Below are positions 52,866 to 60,923 of a DNA stretch of 60,923 nt, in pieces. The notes under the pieces are model-generated. The model was given only the letters and a program-made list of their open reading frames with translations. It was not told the DNA's origin and made no database searches. The stretch is taken from assembly GCA_021777035.1 (NCBI GenBank), contig JAIQZR010000096.1:1-60923 (forward strand), given 5' to 3'. How positions within the stretch are numbered: position 1 is the first letter of the stretch; every line of letters starts with the position of its first letter. A program made the translations under genes and the position numbers. This DNA is from Candidatus Scalindua sp. GTDB lineage: Bacteria; Planctomycetota; Brocadiia; Brocadiales; Scalinduaceae.

Positions 52866-54842
52866 TTAACCTTTATTATTTTGATATTTCTCAGAGTTCT
52901 TTAGCTTCTTTTTCAGCAGCTTTTGCTCAGTAATATCCCTGATTATTCCTTCAATGGTGACAGATTCTCCATTCTCATTTTTTATTAAATTAGAAGTGCG
53001 TTCGGTATAAAAGCATTCGCCATTTTTCTTCCTGCAATTAGACACAGAGTTTCTCAAAAAACCATATTTTTCCAGTTTATCCAGATGTTTCCATCTATCT
53101 TCAGGATCTGCGTAAATATCCTTGGTCTTTACGCCCATCATCTCTTCCGGAGAATCATAGCCAAACATTTCCGCACAGACCTGATTTACCCATGTAAAAA
53201 CTCCTTCAGCTCCAGGCTCACATTGATATACACCTTCCTTGAGTGAATTGAACAATTCTCTGTCGCGCTTCACAGACTCCTGTAACTCATTCTCCAATCT
53301 TCTTCGCTCGGTAATATCTCTGATTATTCCTTCGATAAGAACAGGTTCGCCATACTCATTTCTATTCAAATTTGTAGTACGTTCGGTATAAAGAGGCTCT
53401 CCGTCTCTTTTCTTACAATTAGAGACAAAGTTTCTCCATATTCCATGCTTTTCCAATATCTCCAGAAGCCGCCATCTATCTCCGGAGTCTACGTAAATAT
53501 GCTTAACCTTTGTACCCATCATCTCTTCCGGAGAATTATAGCCAAACATTTCTGCACATGCCTGATTTACCCATGTAAACACTCCTTCAACTCCGGGTTC
53601 ACATTGATATACACCTTCCTTAAGAGACTCAAACATTTTCCTGTATCGTTCCTCAGATTTTGCTGTCTCTTCTGTCTTCTCGTGCAGGGCCTTTGTCATA
53701 ACGTTGAAGGCTGATGCTAACTCACCGATCTCATTATTGCTTTTTATATCCACTTTTTTAGTTAAATCTCCTGAAGTTATCTCTTCAGCTACTTCTTTAA
53801 GCCGGATGATAGGATTGGAAAATCTTCTGCCTAGAAAATAAGCTACTAACAAGAATGGAAATGCGATTGCCAGCATCAAAGCAAGGACAATGTATTTAAG
53901 GTTATAAACAGGGCCATAGGCCTCAACTCTATCTATTTCTGTAATAACACCCCAATTAAACTCAGGTATCCAGTCCCACACTCCTAGCACGGGGATACCG
54001 CCATAGTCGTTATAGCCCACTGCATTAGAACCGTCGTTACCAGCAATGCACTGCTTAACACTCAGGGTGAATTTGCCGGTTTCCGGGTCTATCAGCTTCA
54101 CTTCCATGGCACTTCTTCTGCTAACCGTTCCTGTTTTTTTCAAATGTTCAGTAAACCTTGATTCGGTAAGCATGTAACCTTTCTCGTTAACAAGATAAGA
54201 TTCTCCAGTCTTTCCATATGCGTAACTGTGCATTAAATTACTCAGGAGACCCACATGAATTCTTAGTGCAACAACGCCAATTACGATCTCATTTTCATCA
54301 TTCAGAGGTGATGCAACAAACATGGTTGGTAACCCCAACTCTTTCTCATCAAACTCGTTTATAAGTGGAACGTTTGACGGCATGATACTTGATGCATAAG
54401 TCTTTCCCTGAATTGCTTCTTTGAAAAAAACCATTTCTGAAATATCCTCACCAACATGTTCTTCCGATGTAGCAAGTGTAATCGATCCTTCATTATCGCT
54501 TATAAATGCTCCTTTATATCCATACTCAGTCACAAACGTTTCCAGATACTTGACCGTATCTTTATATCCTTTTTCTTTTGCGGAAATTTTAACACTATTG
54601 GCTACATTAGGATTGCTTGCAACCACAATGACATCCTTCATCCTTTCACACATCCAGGTAGACACTAATTCTGCCTGCTTGTGTCCAATCGCTTCGAGGT
54701 TATCCATAATCACCGTTTTGAGGTCTGATTGTATTATTGGATACGCGAAAATCCTGAGTAATACAAAAGGAAGCATCGTTGCAAAAATCAGTAACACAAT
54801 GACATGAGTTTTTATCGAAACATACATAGCGCTTCTCCACAA
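52866..54842 (-). CDS. Membrane sensor: Cache, HAMP and two duplicated PAS domains, no output domain
   Basis: 658 residues. TM1 at about 12-33, a dCache-type extracytoplasmic sensor (about 35-305, with GESYLVNEKGYMLTESRF), TM2 at about 313-335, HAMP at 340-395 (SNPIIRLKEVAEEITSGDLTKK), then two PAS domains (about 400-520 and 527-647). The PAS domains are near-identical copies offset by 127 residues: each contains LKEGVYQCEPG, EGVFTWVNQ, CAEMFGY and IEGIIRDITE. The protein ends 15 residues after the second PAS, with no kinase, cyclase or methyl-accepting domain, so either the output was lost or it signals through a partner. The following 20 bp to the next feature show no continuing frame. Confidence 0.88.
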   Translation of the reverse strand: MWRSAMYVSIKTHVIVLLIFATMLPFVLLRIFAYPIIQSDLKTVIMDNLEAIGHKQAELVSTWMCERMKDVIVVASNPNVANSVKISAKEKGYKDTVKYLETFVTEYGYKGAFISDNEGSITLATSEEHVGEDISEMVFFKEAIQGKTYASSIMPSNVPLINEFDEKELGLPTMFVASPLNDENEIVIGVVALRIHVGLLSNLMHSYAYGKTGESYLVNEKGYMLTESRFTEHLKKTGTVSRRSAMEVKLIDPETGKFTLSVKQCIAGNDGSNAVGYNDYGGIPVLGVWDWIPEFNWGVITEIDRVEAYGPVYNLKYIVLALMLAIAFPFLLVAYFLGRRFSNPIIRLKEVAEEITSGDLTKKVDIKSNNEIGELASAFNVMTKALHEKTEETAKSEERYRKMFESLKEGVYQCEPGVEGVFTWVNQACAEMFGYNSPEEMMGTKVKHIYVDSGDRWRLLEILEKHGIWRNFVSNCKKRDGEPLYTERTTNLNRNEYGEPVLIEGIIRDITERRRLENELQESVKRDRELFNSLKEGVYQCEPGAEGVFTWVNQVCAEMFGYDSPEEMMGVKTKDIYADPEDRWKHLDKLEKYGFLRNSVSNCRKKNGECFYTERTSNLIKNENGESVTIEGIIRDITEQKLLKKKLKNSEKYQNNKG

Positions 54843-55145
54843 AGCAAACTAGAAAACATTTTTCCATTAACTAGAGTGAATCTACAGTTTATGATTCTAA
54901 TTGTCTAGCTTTTTTCTGGTCCAACAAGTACTGTTACACGTAAAGTTTCCTATTATTCTACCAGCCAACACTAATTCATTTCGTTAACACCGGCTCTTGC
55001 TTTTAAGTTTACTGATTAACAAAAAACCAGTTGCATTTTGTCGCCCATTATCTTACCATGCTCCCTTCTAAAAACATTCACATCATCCAAATGCATTGTT
55101 TCTAAATGAAACAAAGTTTCCAAATCTAGACCATAAAGTATAGAA
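54843..55145. other. Divergent intergenic region
   Basis: 303 bp between the sensor gene and the helicase gene. AT-rich; no strong promoter or hairpin is evident. It marks the left boundary of the accessory segment. Confidence 0.4.
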
Positions 55146-57218
55146 ATGCCATTAAGTCTTTTAAACGAAGAACAGTTAAACGCTGCAACTGCTGCATCCG
55201 GACGCAATATAGTTATTGCATCTGCCGGGACGGGAAAGACATCAACAATAGTAGGAAGAATAGCACATCTTCTTAACTCAAATGTCGAGCCACAAGAAAT
55301 TTTATTACTCACTTTTACCAATAAAGCAGCAACTGAGATGGTGGAGAGACTGACACGTTTCTTTCCTAAAGATGTTACTTCAAAGATAGAGGCCGGTACT
55401 TTTCACGCGACCTGTTATAAGCTTCTAAAAAGGCACAACCCAGGACTTCTGTTGAAACAGCAAACAGAACTTAAGACACTCTTTAGAAGTATTTATGAAA
55501 AAAGAGAGTTTAAAAAACTTGCTTATAAAATTACAGAGTACTCAGCTAACTATCTTTATGATCTCTATTCGTTTTATCAGAACACGGAACTGGAACTTGG
55601 CTTTGGAGACTGGATGGGCGAAAACTATCCCGACCATGACTTCTTTTGTGATATATATGAAGACATATCAAACGAATACGAGTTGATGAAAGAGAGCTAC
55701 GGTTATATAAACTTTAATGACCTGCTTATAAAAACAAGAGATCTTCTAGGTTCTGATATCTTTGTAAATTTTAAAGAGGTTCTGGTAGATGAGTATCAGG
55801 ACACAAACTCCCTGCAAGGCTCACTCATAGATAAAATGGATCCCTCATCACTTTTTTGTGTTGGTGATTATGACCAGAGCATTTTTGCGTTTAATGGGGC
55901 CAACATAAACCTGATCGGCTCTTTCTCAAAAAAATTTCCTGGTGCGAAAGTATTTTCCCTTAAAAAAAATTATAGATCAACCGCCTTGATTCTCTCCCTG
56001 GCAGATAGAGTGATAAAATTCAATGACAGGATATATCCAAAAGAGTTAATAGTTGTTAGAAAAGATGACCCTGTAAGTCCGACACTATTAGAATTTAATG
56101 AACTTTTTGAGCAGTATAGTAAAGTCTCTTACATGATAAAAGCAAACTCATCAAATTATGATGATGTAGCCGTGATCTTCAGGAACAACTCTTCAGCAGA
56201 TGGGATAGAAGCGAGCTTGAGAGAGCTTGGTATACCCTGTAAAAGGAAAGGCGGCAAAAGTTTTTTTGATGCGAAAGAGGTAAAAATACTTTTTGATATG
56301 TACTCGTTCTTTGTAAACCCAAAAGATATGATGGCCTTTATCCATATCTTCGAATACGCGAAGGGCATCGGAAGCGCAACCGCAAAAGACATCTTTGAAG
56401 CACTGAAAAGGTTGGGACGAGGTTCCGCTTATGAGGGGATCCTGCATCCGGACACGAGTATTAGGAACCCATTTGAACAGAGAAAAGTGAATTACCAACT
56501 GGCCCTTTTTGATGATTTTGTCCATTTAGAGAGTGAATCTAAATTTTCACACCTGGAGTTGGACGATAAAATTTCAAACAGTTCAATACTCAAACATCCA
56601 AAGTTTACAGAAGAGAGCGCCGGATTCTTTAATGATTTTTATCTGTTATATAAGAGAATAGTGAGAATCAAAAAACCAATCTCTATGGTCGAAACGATAA
56701 GTGAATCAAAAATCTATAAATATATCACCGATATTTTAGCTAATCAAAGGGCTTTAGACAGAAACAAGAAAATCAATGAGGAAGTAAAAGAGAGGGCACT
56801 TCTCAATATTAAAAGAAAAGTTGCTCTTATTAAAGACCTCACAGGAAATTATACCGACAATCAACGCTTCCTAAACGCCATGATACTCGGTTCAAGCGAA
56901 CTCACAAAAGGAGAGGGTGTTAACCTCTTAACAGTCCATGCCAGTAAGGGTCTGGAGTTTAAAGACGTTTATATCCTGGATTTAATGGATGGGCGTTTTC
57001 CAAACAGGAAGTTAGCTAATAAAGGCGGTAGTATAGAGGAAGAGAGACGGCTTTTCTATGTGGCAGTAACAAGAGCAAAAGACGGCCTGTGGCTCTCCTA
57101 TGCCAAGGTAGACAAGGTTAAAAAACTAAGATTCTATCCATCACTTTTTCTATACGAAGCAGGACTTATAAAAAACAGAGAAGAGCACCAGAAACTTTTG
57201 GATGAAAAATATAAATGA
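55146..57218 (+). CDS. UvrD/Rep-type superfamily 1 DNA helicase
   Basis: 690 residues. ATP-dependent 3'-5' helicase. Motifs in order: LNEEQLNAATAA (Q-motif), Walker A ASAGTGKTSTI, Ia TFTNKAATEM, II VLVDEYQDTN, III VGDYDQSIFAFNGA, IV KKNYRS, V TVHASKGLEF and VI EERRLFYVAVTRAKD. Length and the short C-terminus fit Rep/PcrA-like enzymes. The VDEYQDTN and GDYDQSIFAFNGA variants are those I associate with Campylobacterota helicases, which would fit lateral transfer; that reading needs a tree. The gene abuts the broken type I locus on the other strand. ATG 55146 is the chosen start; the ATG-proximal LSLLNEEQLNAA is the normal N-terminus. Confidence 0.9.
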   Translation: MPLSLLNEEQLNAATAASGRNIVIASAGTGKTSTIVGRIAHLLNSNVEPQEILLLTFTNKAATEMVERLTRFFPKDVTSKIEAGTFHATCYKLLKRHNPGLLLKQQTELKTLFRSIYEKREFKKLAYKITEYSANYLYDLYSFYQNTELELGFGDWMGENYPDHDFFCDIYEDISNEYELMKESYGYINFNDLLIKTRDLLGSDIFVNFKEVLVDEYQDTNSLQGSLIDKMDPSSLFCVGDYDQSIFAFNGANINLIGSFSKKFPGAKVFSLKKNYRSTALILSLADRVIKFNDRIYPKELIVVRKDDPVSPTLLEFNELFEQYSKVSYMIKANSSNYDDVAVIFRNNSSADGIEASLRELGIPCKRKGGKSFFDAKEVKILFDMYSFFVNPKDMMAFIHIFEYAKGIGSATAKDIFEALKRLGRGSAYEGILHPDTSIRNPFEQRKVNYQLALFDDFVHLESESKFSHLELDDKISNSSILKHPKFTEESAGFFNDFYLLYKRIVRIKKPISMVETISESKIYKYITDILANQRALDRNKKINEEVKERALLNIKRKVALIKDLTGNYTDNQRFLNAMILGSSELTKGEGVNLLTVHASKGLEFKDVYILDLMDGRFPNRKLANKGGSIEEERRLFYVAVTRAKDGLWLSYAKVDKVKKLRFYPSLFLYEAGLIKNREEHQKLLDEKYK

Positions 57219-57271
57219 GATCCAATATAGGGAGAGGTCTTGATGCGAAAAAATCTATCCAGATACTGGTA

Positions 57272-58060
<789 letters not shown>

Positions 58061-58064
<4 letters not shown>

Positions 58065-59101
58065 TTTTTCCTTTTCTTATTTCCTGTTAGGGGTGAAGCA
58101 AGTTTTTTTACTGCTTTATCAAAATCGCTTTCAAACAATTTGTCCTGCACAATACGATACTTTTCAAATTCGCTTTCGGCAAATGCTTTGGCTATTGCCT
58201 GAGTTACTTTACCTGCATTTTTGAGAATATCTTTTTCGTTGAACTGTAAAAACGCATTCAGTTTATTAGCCCAATCTTTCATGGTCATTGGTATGTTGCG
58301 TTCTGCCTGTGTTTCGGCATAATCAAGATACATGGTGACAAAGCGGTCTAAACTTTTTATTTCTTTTTTGGTGAGATAATTTTTTGCAACTGAAACATCG
58401 GTTTTGATAATTTTTCCTGACGGTGCATTTTTCCATGTGATTAAACCCATGTGTTTTTTTTTGCTGTCGGCTTTGTTCATTATTACTTCGGCAGCGGTGT
58501 ATCCGTGAATAGCAAAATGTAACTTGTTTTGAACCGAAGCAAAAAAGGTTTGTGTTACACTATCATCAGCGTTGTAATCAAAAGCAGTGGCGTAGATGTC
58601 GGCTATCTTCTGATAAAATCTTCTTTCGCTTGCCCGTATCTCACGGATTTCAGCAAGTAAATTTTCGTAATACTCTTTGCTTAAAAATGCTCCATTCTTC
58701 AGTCTTTCTTTATCCAGCACATAACCCCGGATTGCAAAAGCACGGAGAACAGAAGTGGCCCATTGACGAAACTGTGTAGCTCTATGCGAATTAACACGAT
58801 AACCAGTTGCGATGACGGCATCCAGATTATAATGTTTGGTTTTATAGTTTTTGCTGTCTGATGCAGTTACCGAGAAATCCTCGGCAACTGAATTTTCAAT
58901 CAGTTCGCCTGTTTTGAAAATATTCTTTAGATGAAGCGAAATATTATCGGCACTGCAATCAAATAATACTGCCATCATTTTTTGTGATAGCCAGATGGTT
59001 TCATTCTGAAACCGAACTTCAATCCCGTTTTCGCCTGCCTGTGATGTAAAAATTAAAAATTCCGCGGTGCTGTTGCGAATTTGTAAATGCTTATTTGCCA
59101 T
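58061..59101 (-). CDS. RhuM family protein (virulence-protein RhuM/Fic-like neighbour of type I R-M loci)
   Basis: 346 residues from ATG 59101; the frame extends to 59116 but MANKHLQIRNSTAEF is the usual start. The family signature is clear: IWLSQKMMAVLFDCSADNISLHLKNIFKTGEL (a helix-turn-helix-like region), YNLDAVIATGYRVNSHRATQFRQWAT and the C-terminal TMKDWANKLNAFL. RhuM genes are frequent passengers inside type I restriction operons; molecular function is unknown, with a DNA-binding or anti-phage accessory role suggested by association. It remains fully open although hsdM and hsdR/hsdS beside it are destroyed. It overlaps the RAYT gene 3' end by a few bases. Confidence 0.9.
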
Positions 59102-59597
59102 GGTTGTATAAATCATCTTCCTCCCATTTTGATGGGTTGTTTAAAATGTAATTAATAATATTCTGGTATGATTTTTCATTCCTGATGATGTGGTCGTGAA
59201 ATGAACGTTGCCATACAAATTCCGGGAAACCAATCAGATGAATTTGTTTGGAAACGGCTGTTTTATAGGCACCCATTAATTCGGATAATGATTTGATTTT
59301 TGATTGTACGGACAGGTCGCGACCTGTCCGTACGGGAATTGATCGATTTATTTCAATGATACCGTGAATATGATTTGGCATTACCACGAATGCATGCAAA
59401 ACAATGTACGGATATTGTTCACCCAACCAATACCATTGCTTTTCAGCAATCTGTCCATAATTGTTTGGTGTCATTTCACCATGGTAAATTATTCCAAAAC
59501 AACAAACCTTGTTTTTAACGCAGGATGTAACGAAATATAAATTGTCCTGCGAATAATCATACCCTTGTAATCGGTTTAGTTTACGTTCTTTTATCAT
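59091..59597 (-). CDS. REP-associated tyrosine transposase (RAYT), Y1/IS200-like
   Basis: 168 residues. Single-strand HUH transposase: the metal motif is HAFVVMPNHIHGII, and the catalytic Tyr lies in NEKSYQNIINYILNNPSKWEEDD. Start features (YFVTSCVKNKVCCF) are those of the RAYT group common in Bacteroidota and other phyla, where the gene is domesticated and moves REP hairpins. A perfect 28-bp palindrome (59306-59333) lies inside the coding region, encoding an Arg/Thr/Gly/Asp loop without breaking the frame. The ATG overlaps the stop of the hsdR/hsdS fusion (ATGA), so expression would depend on the old R-M transcript. Confidence 0.88.
   Translation of the reverse strand: MIKERKLNRLQGYDYSQDNLYFVTSCVKNKVCCFGIIYHGEMTPNNYGQIAEKQWYWLGEQYPYIVLHAFVVMPNHIHGIIEINRSIPVRTGRDLSVQSKIKSLSELMGAYKTAVSKQIHLIGFPEFVWQRSFHDHIIRNEKSYQNIINYILNNPSKWEEDDLYNHGK
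59306..59333. repeat. Perfect 28-bp palindrome (REP-like) inside the RAYT gene
   Basis: Each arm is GTACGGACAGGTCG or its exact complement, with no loop. It falls in frame and adds a short loop to the protein. Confidence 0.8.
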
Positions 59598-59777
59598 ACA
59601 AGTTTCCCCTCAAACGCCTTCTTCAAAATGCTCTGCCTTAATGTTTCAGGTCGGTGAAAACTGAAGACCTCCCTTGCCCTTGATTTCGGATCGGTAAAGT
59701 CGGTAAAACGTGTTACTTCGCCAGTACTGATATACACAAAAGACAAAGGTTCATTTTTATAAGTTGTATTATTGCAT
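59594..59777 (-). pseudogene. hsdR fragment fused to hsdS 3' end
   Basis: One frame reads YKNEPLSFVYISTGEVTRF, then TDPKSRAREVFSFHRPETL, the HsdR (type I restriction subunit) segment, and passes directly into RQSILKKAFEGKLV, the typical C-terminal helix of the HsdS specificity subunit, before TGA. The junction at LRQ shows a deletion that removed the helicase part of hsdR and the target-recognition domains of hsdS. No start codon or function is expected. It overlaps the RAYT start. Confidence 0.75.
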
Positions 59778-59985
59778 TTATGAATGACTCAGCTGCTTCT
59801 ATTGCTTTTTCCGCATCCGGTTGTGGAACATGGATGACAGACCCATAGTCTCCAACACTTCGTAATTCAAAAAGCCAGTTTAGATCTTTACCAAATTTTT
59901 GTCCAACATTCCTGTTTTAACGTATCGCTGGTGAATTGCAGTCGCAGCATAAAAAGCTGCATAATAAGCTCTTGATGCAGCAGTG
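59752..59985 (-). pseudogene. HEPN-domain gene relic, frameshifted and cut by the MITE-like element
   Basis: Two frames together match a HEPN protein: AASRAYYAAFYAATAIHQRY and, after a frameshift near 59893, KFGKDLNWLFELRSVGDYG with DAEKAIEAAESFINAII. RAYYAAFYAA and LRSVGDYG are HEPN hallmarks. HEPN proteins often pair with a nucleotidyltransferase as toxin-antitoxin. Upstream coding is replaced by the MITE-like element. Confidence 0.65.
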
Positions 59986-60161
59986 TCCGGTTAGGTTTTT
60001 GCACGTAGCACGGAGGGCAATCCATCCCGCCCGGCCAAGCCGTTCGGACGGGTAGGTTTGCTTTCATACATTAAGCGCAAGGCTAAAGCCTCGCCCTACG
60101 TATCTTCAGACAGATCGGGTATAAAAAACCGTACTCGCAAAAACCTAACCGGACACTGCTG
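59978..60161. mobile_element. MITE-like element with 25-bp perfect terminal inverted repeats
   Basis: Left end 59978-60002 and right end 60137-60161 are exact complements (core TCCGGTTAGGTTTTTGC); about 134 bp lie between. The interior has no open gene, but it holds a GC-rich hairpin (60026-60052) related to the repeat at 14439-14548. No target duplication is obvious. It has the form of a non-autonomous transposon derivative; its transposase would be elsewhere. Confidence 0.75.
60026..60052. repeat. GC-rich hairpin core within the MITE
   Basis: CCCGCCCGGCCAAGCCGTTC begins a 27-bp imperfect palindrome that repeats, inverted, the core of the element at 14439-14548. Confidence 0.55.
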
Positions 60162-60477
60162 GGTCTAAAGATTCTTTTTTTAGTGAAATGGGGCCGCATG
60201 CCCGGCATTTTGGTTTAGTCGTCCAGTGCCACCATGCCGGTAGCAATCTGCTGCATTCCGGGCATCTACCGCTTATGACACCCCACAGACAGTAGACAGA
60301 GGATATGAGGAATGGTATTACTAATATAAACTCGAGATGCGGGACGTCCAGATATAAACATATCGTAAAAAGGAAACAGAAGATGGCAAAGCAGATAGGT
60401 GTTCCGAACCAGAATCGCCATCTCTTTTTACGCAACAATTTTGCCTTAGTAGTATATTCCGGGGAGTCTTTAGTCAT
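60145..60477 (-). CDS. Small membrane protein with C-terminal zinc-ribbon-like Cys pairs
   Basis: 110 residues. A basic N-terminus (TKAKLLRKKRWRFWFG) precedes two membrane helices (about 26-46 and 50-68: PICFAIFCFLFTICLYL; FILVIPFLISSVYCLW). A short domain with CPEC and CRAC follows (RCPECSRLLPAWWHWTTKPKCRACG), a likely zinc ribbon. The last codons (PAVSG and the stop) lie inside the right end of the MITE-like element, so the original C-terminus may have been replaced by the insertion. No family recognised. The ATG has no good ribosome binding site. Confidence 0.5.
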   Translation of the reverse strand: MTKDSPEYTTKAKLLRKKRWRFWFGTPICFAIFCFLFTICLYLDVPHLEFILVIPFLISSVYCLWGVISGRCPECSRLLPAWWHWTTKPKCRACGPISLKKESLDPAVSG

Positions 60478-60923
60478 ACTGTGGTGTTTCTTAATTGTGT
60501 GCTCAAATTCTAAAACATAATTAATAAATATATATAAAGCTTCTTTTAGTAAATTATGTCATGAAAATCAAGGGAAAGTTTAAGAAGCAGCCTGGTGTCA
60601 GGTTTATGTTCACCTGTTTTTCTTTCTCCATTCAGGTATTTCTCAGAGGAAAAAACCCGTAGCTATCCAAGGTTTTTGGATGTAGAATTCACTCATTGAG
60701 ATATATATAATAACTGACCCGCCTTCTCGTTTGATCAGGCACGGGCAGGCAACATTGTCTTTCTGGCGGGTAAACATCAAATAATAAGGGTTCGAGAAAA
60801 AATAACTTTACAATCTATCGCGCTCAAGTTTAGGTCAGATTTGGTCGATCTGAATGAGCCGAACCGCAAGCCCAGCCTAAGCTGCGTTGAGGATTCGGCG
60901 AATGAAGATCGGACAAAGATGGC
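60478..60923. other. Non-coding right edge with a weak hairpin
   Basis: 446 bp without a supported gene. ACCCGCC (60717-60723) and GGCGGGT (60765-60771) could form a 7-bp stem around a loop containing CACGGGCAGGC, again a GC-rich patch in AT-rich DNA. Otherwise featureless. Confidence 0.4.

Overview
The window reads as chromosomal DNA of a low-GC, Gram-negative bacterium with an outer membrane: LpxA, a LolD-like ATPase, LspA, lipoproteins, an RND pump and a family 9 glycosyltransferase are all present. By eye the base composition is AT-rich. Several features fit an anammox-type planctomycete (Brocadiales, for example a Scalindua-like organism): paired haem-binding lipoproteins, a histidine kinase with a nitrate/nitrite-sensing (NIT) region, a zinc-ribbon/TPR/FGE-like fusion, and a radical SAM protein resembling haem-modifying enzymes. 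This taxonomic placement is an inference from gene content; no marker gene in the window settles it.

Layout. 1-5.0 kb: partial radical SAM gene, then an RND adaptor and permease without an outer-membrane partner. 5.3-11.7 kb: cimA and valS overlap, followed by the FGE-like protein and a PilZ protein. 11.7-14.2 kb: small acidic membrane protein, two tandem cytochrome c'-like lipoproteins and an M24 aminopeptidase. 14.2-17.0 kb: a repeat-rich, eroding segment with a GC-rich double hairpin, a UPF0175 protein, tRNA-Pro, a short unlisted gene, an M20 peptidase relic, an HU/IHF gene and the 43-residue rpmH gene. 17.1-25.1 kb: a minus-strand signalling and housekeeping run (REC-GGDEF, CobT, a 1331-residue hybrid kinase, SppA, UbiX). 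25.3-31.1 kb: CPBP protease homologue, UppP, DUF151 nuclease, two tRNA-Ser, Ogt, a degenerate M50-like membrane protein, FtcD, YidD and RnpA. 31.2-39.6 kb: LysS, LolD-like ATPase, IlvE, LspA, DksA-type protein, GuaA, PabC, PabB. 39.7-48.5 kb: FxsA, TrkA-N/DHH fusion, an archaeal-type RNA ligase facing its PIN-domain partner, Pcm, aldo/keto reductase, a HMA metal-binding protein, GT9 and an OB-fold exported protein. 48.6-54.8 kb: exported proteins of unknown function, a degenerate SDR, LpxA, a His-rich exported protein and a Cache-HAMP-PAS-PAS sensor lacking an output domain.

55.1-60.9 kb is accessory DNA. A UvrD-like helicase is followed by the wreck of a type I restriction-modification locus: hsdM has lost its catalytic core and carries a homopolymer frameshift; rhuM and a RAYT transposase gene remain open; and an hsdR fragment is fused to the 3' end of hsdS. 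A HEPN-gene relic follows, cut by a roughly 184-bp MITE-like element with 25-bp perfect inverted ends. Core sequences of those ends recur near 17.05 kb and 50.17 kb.

The most interesting items are the RNA ligase/PIN pair, the duplicated haem lipoproteins with extra conserved Cys/His residues, the TrkA-N/DHH fusion, and the collapsed type I locus with its RAYT, palindromes and MITE. No CRISPR array, rRNA or convincing riboswitch was seen. Starts were changed from the longest open frame where a ribosome binding site or family alignment favoured another codon; each such choice is explained.
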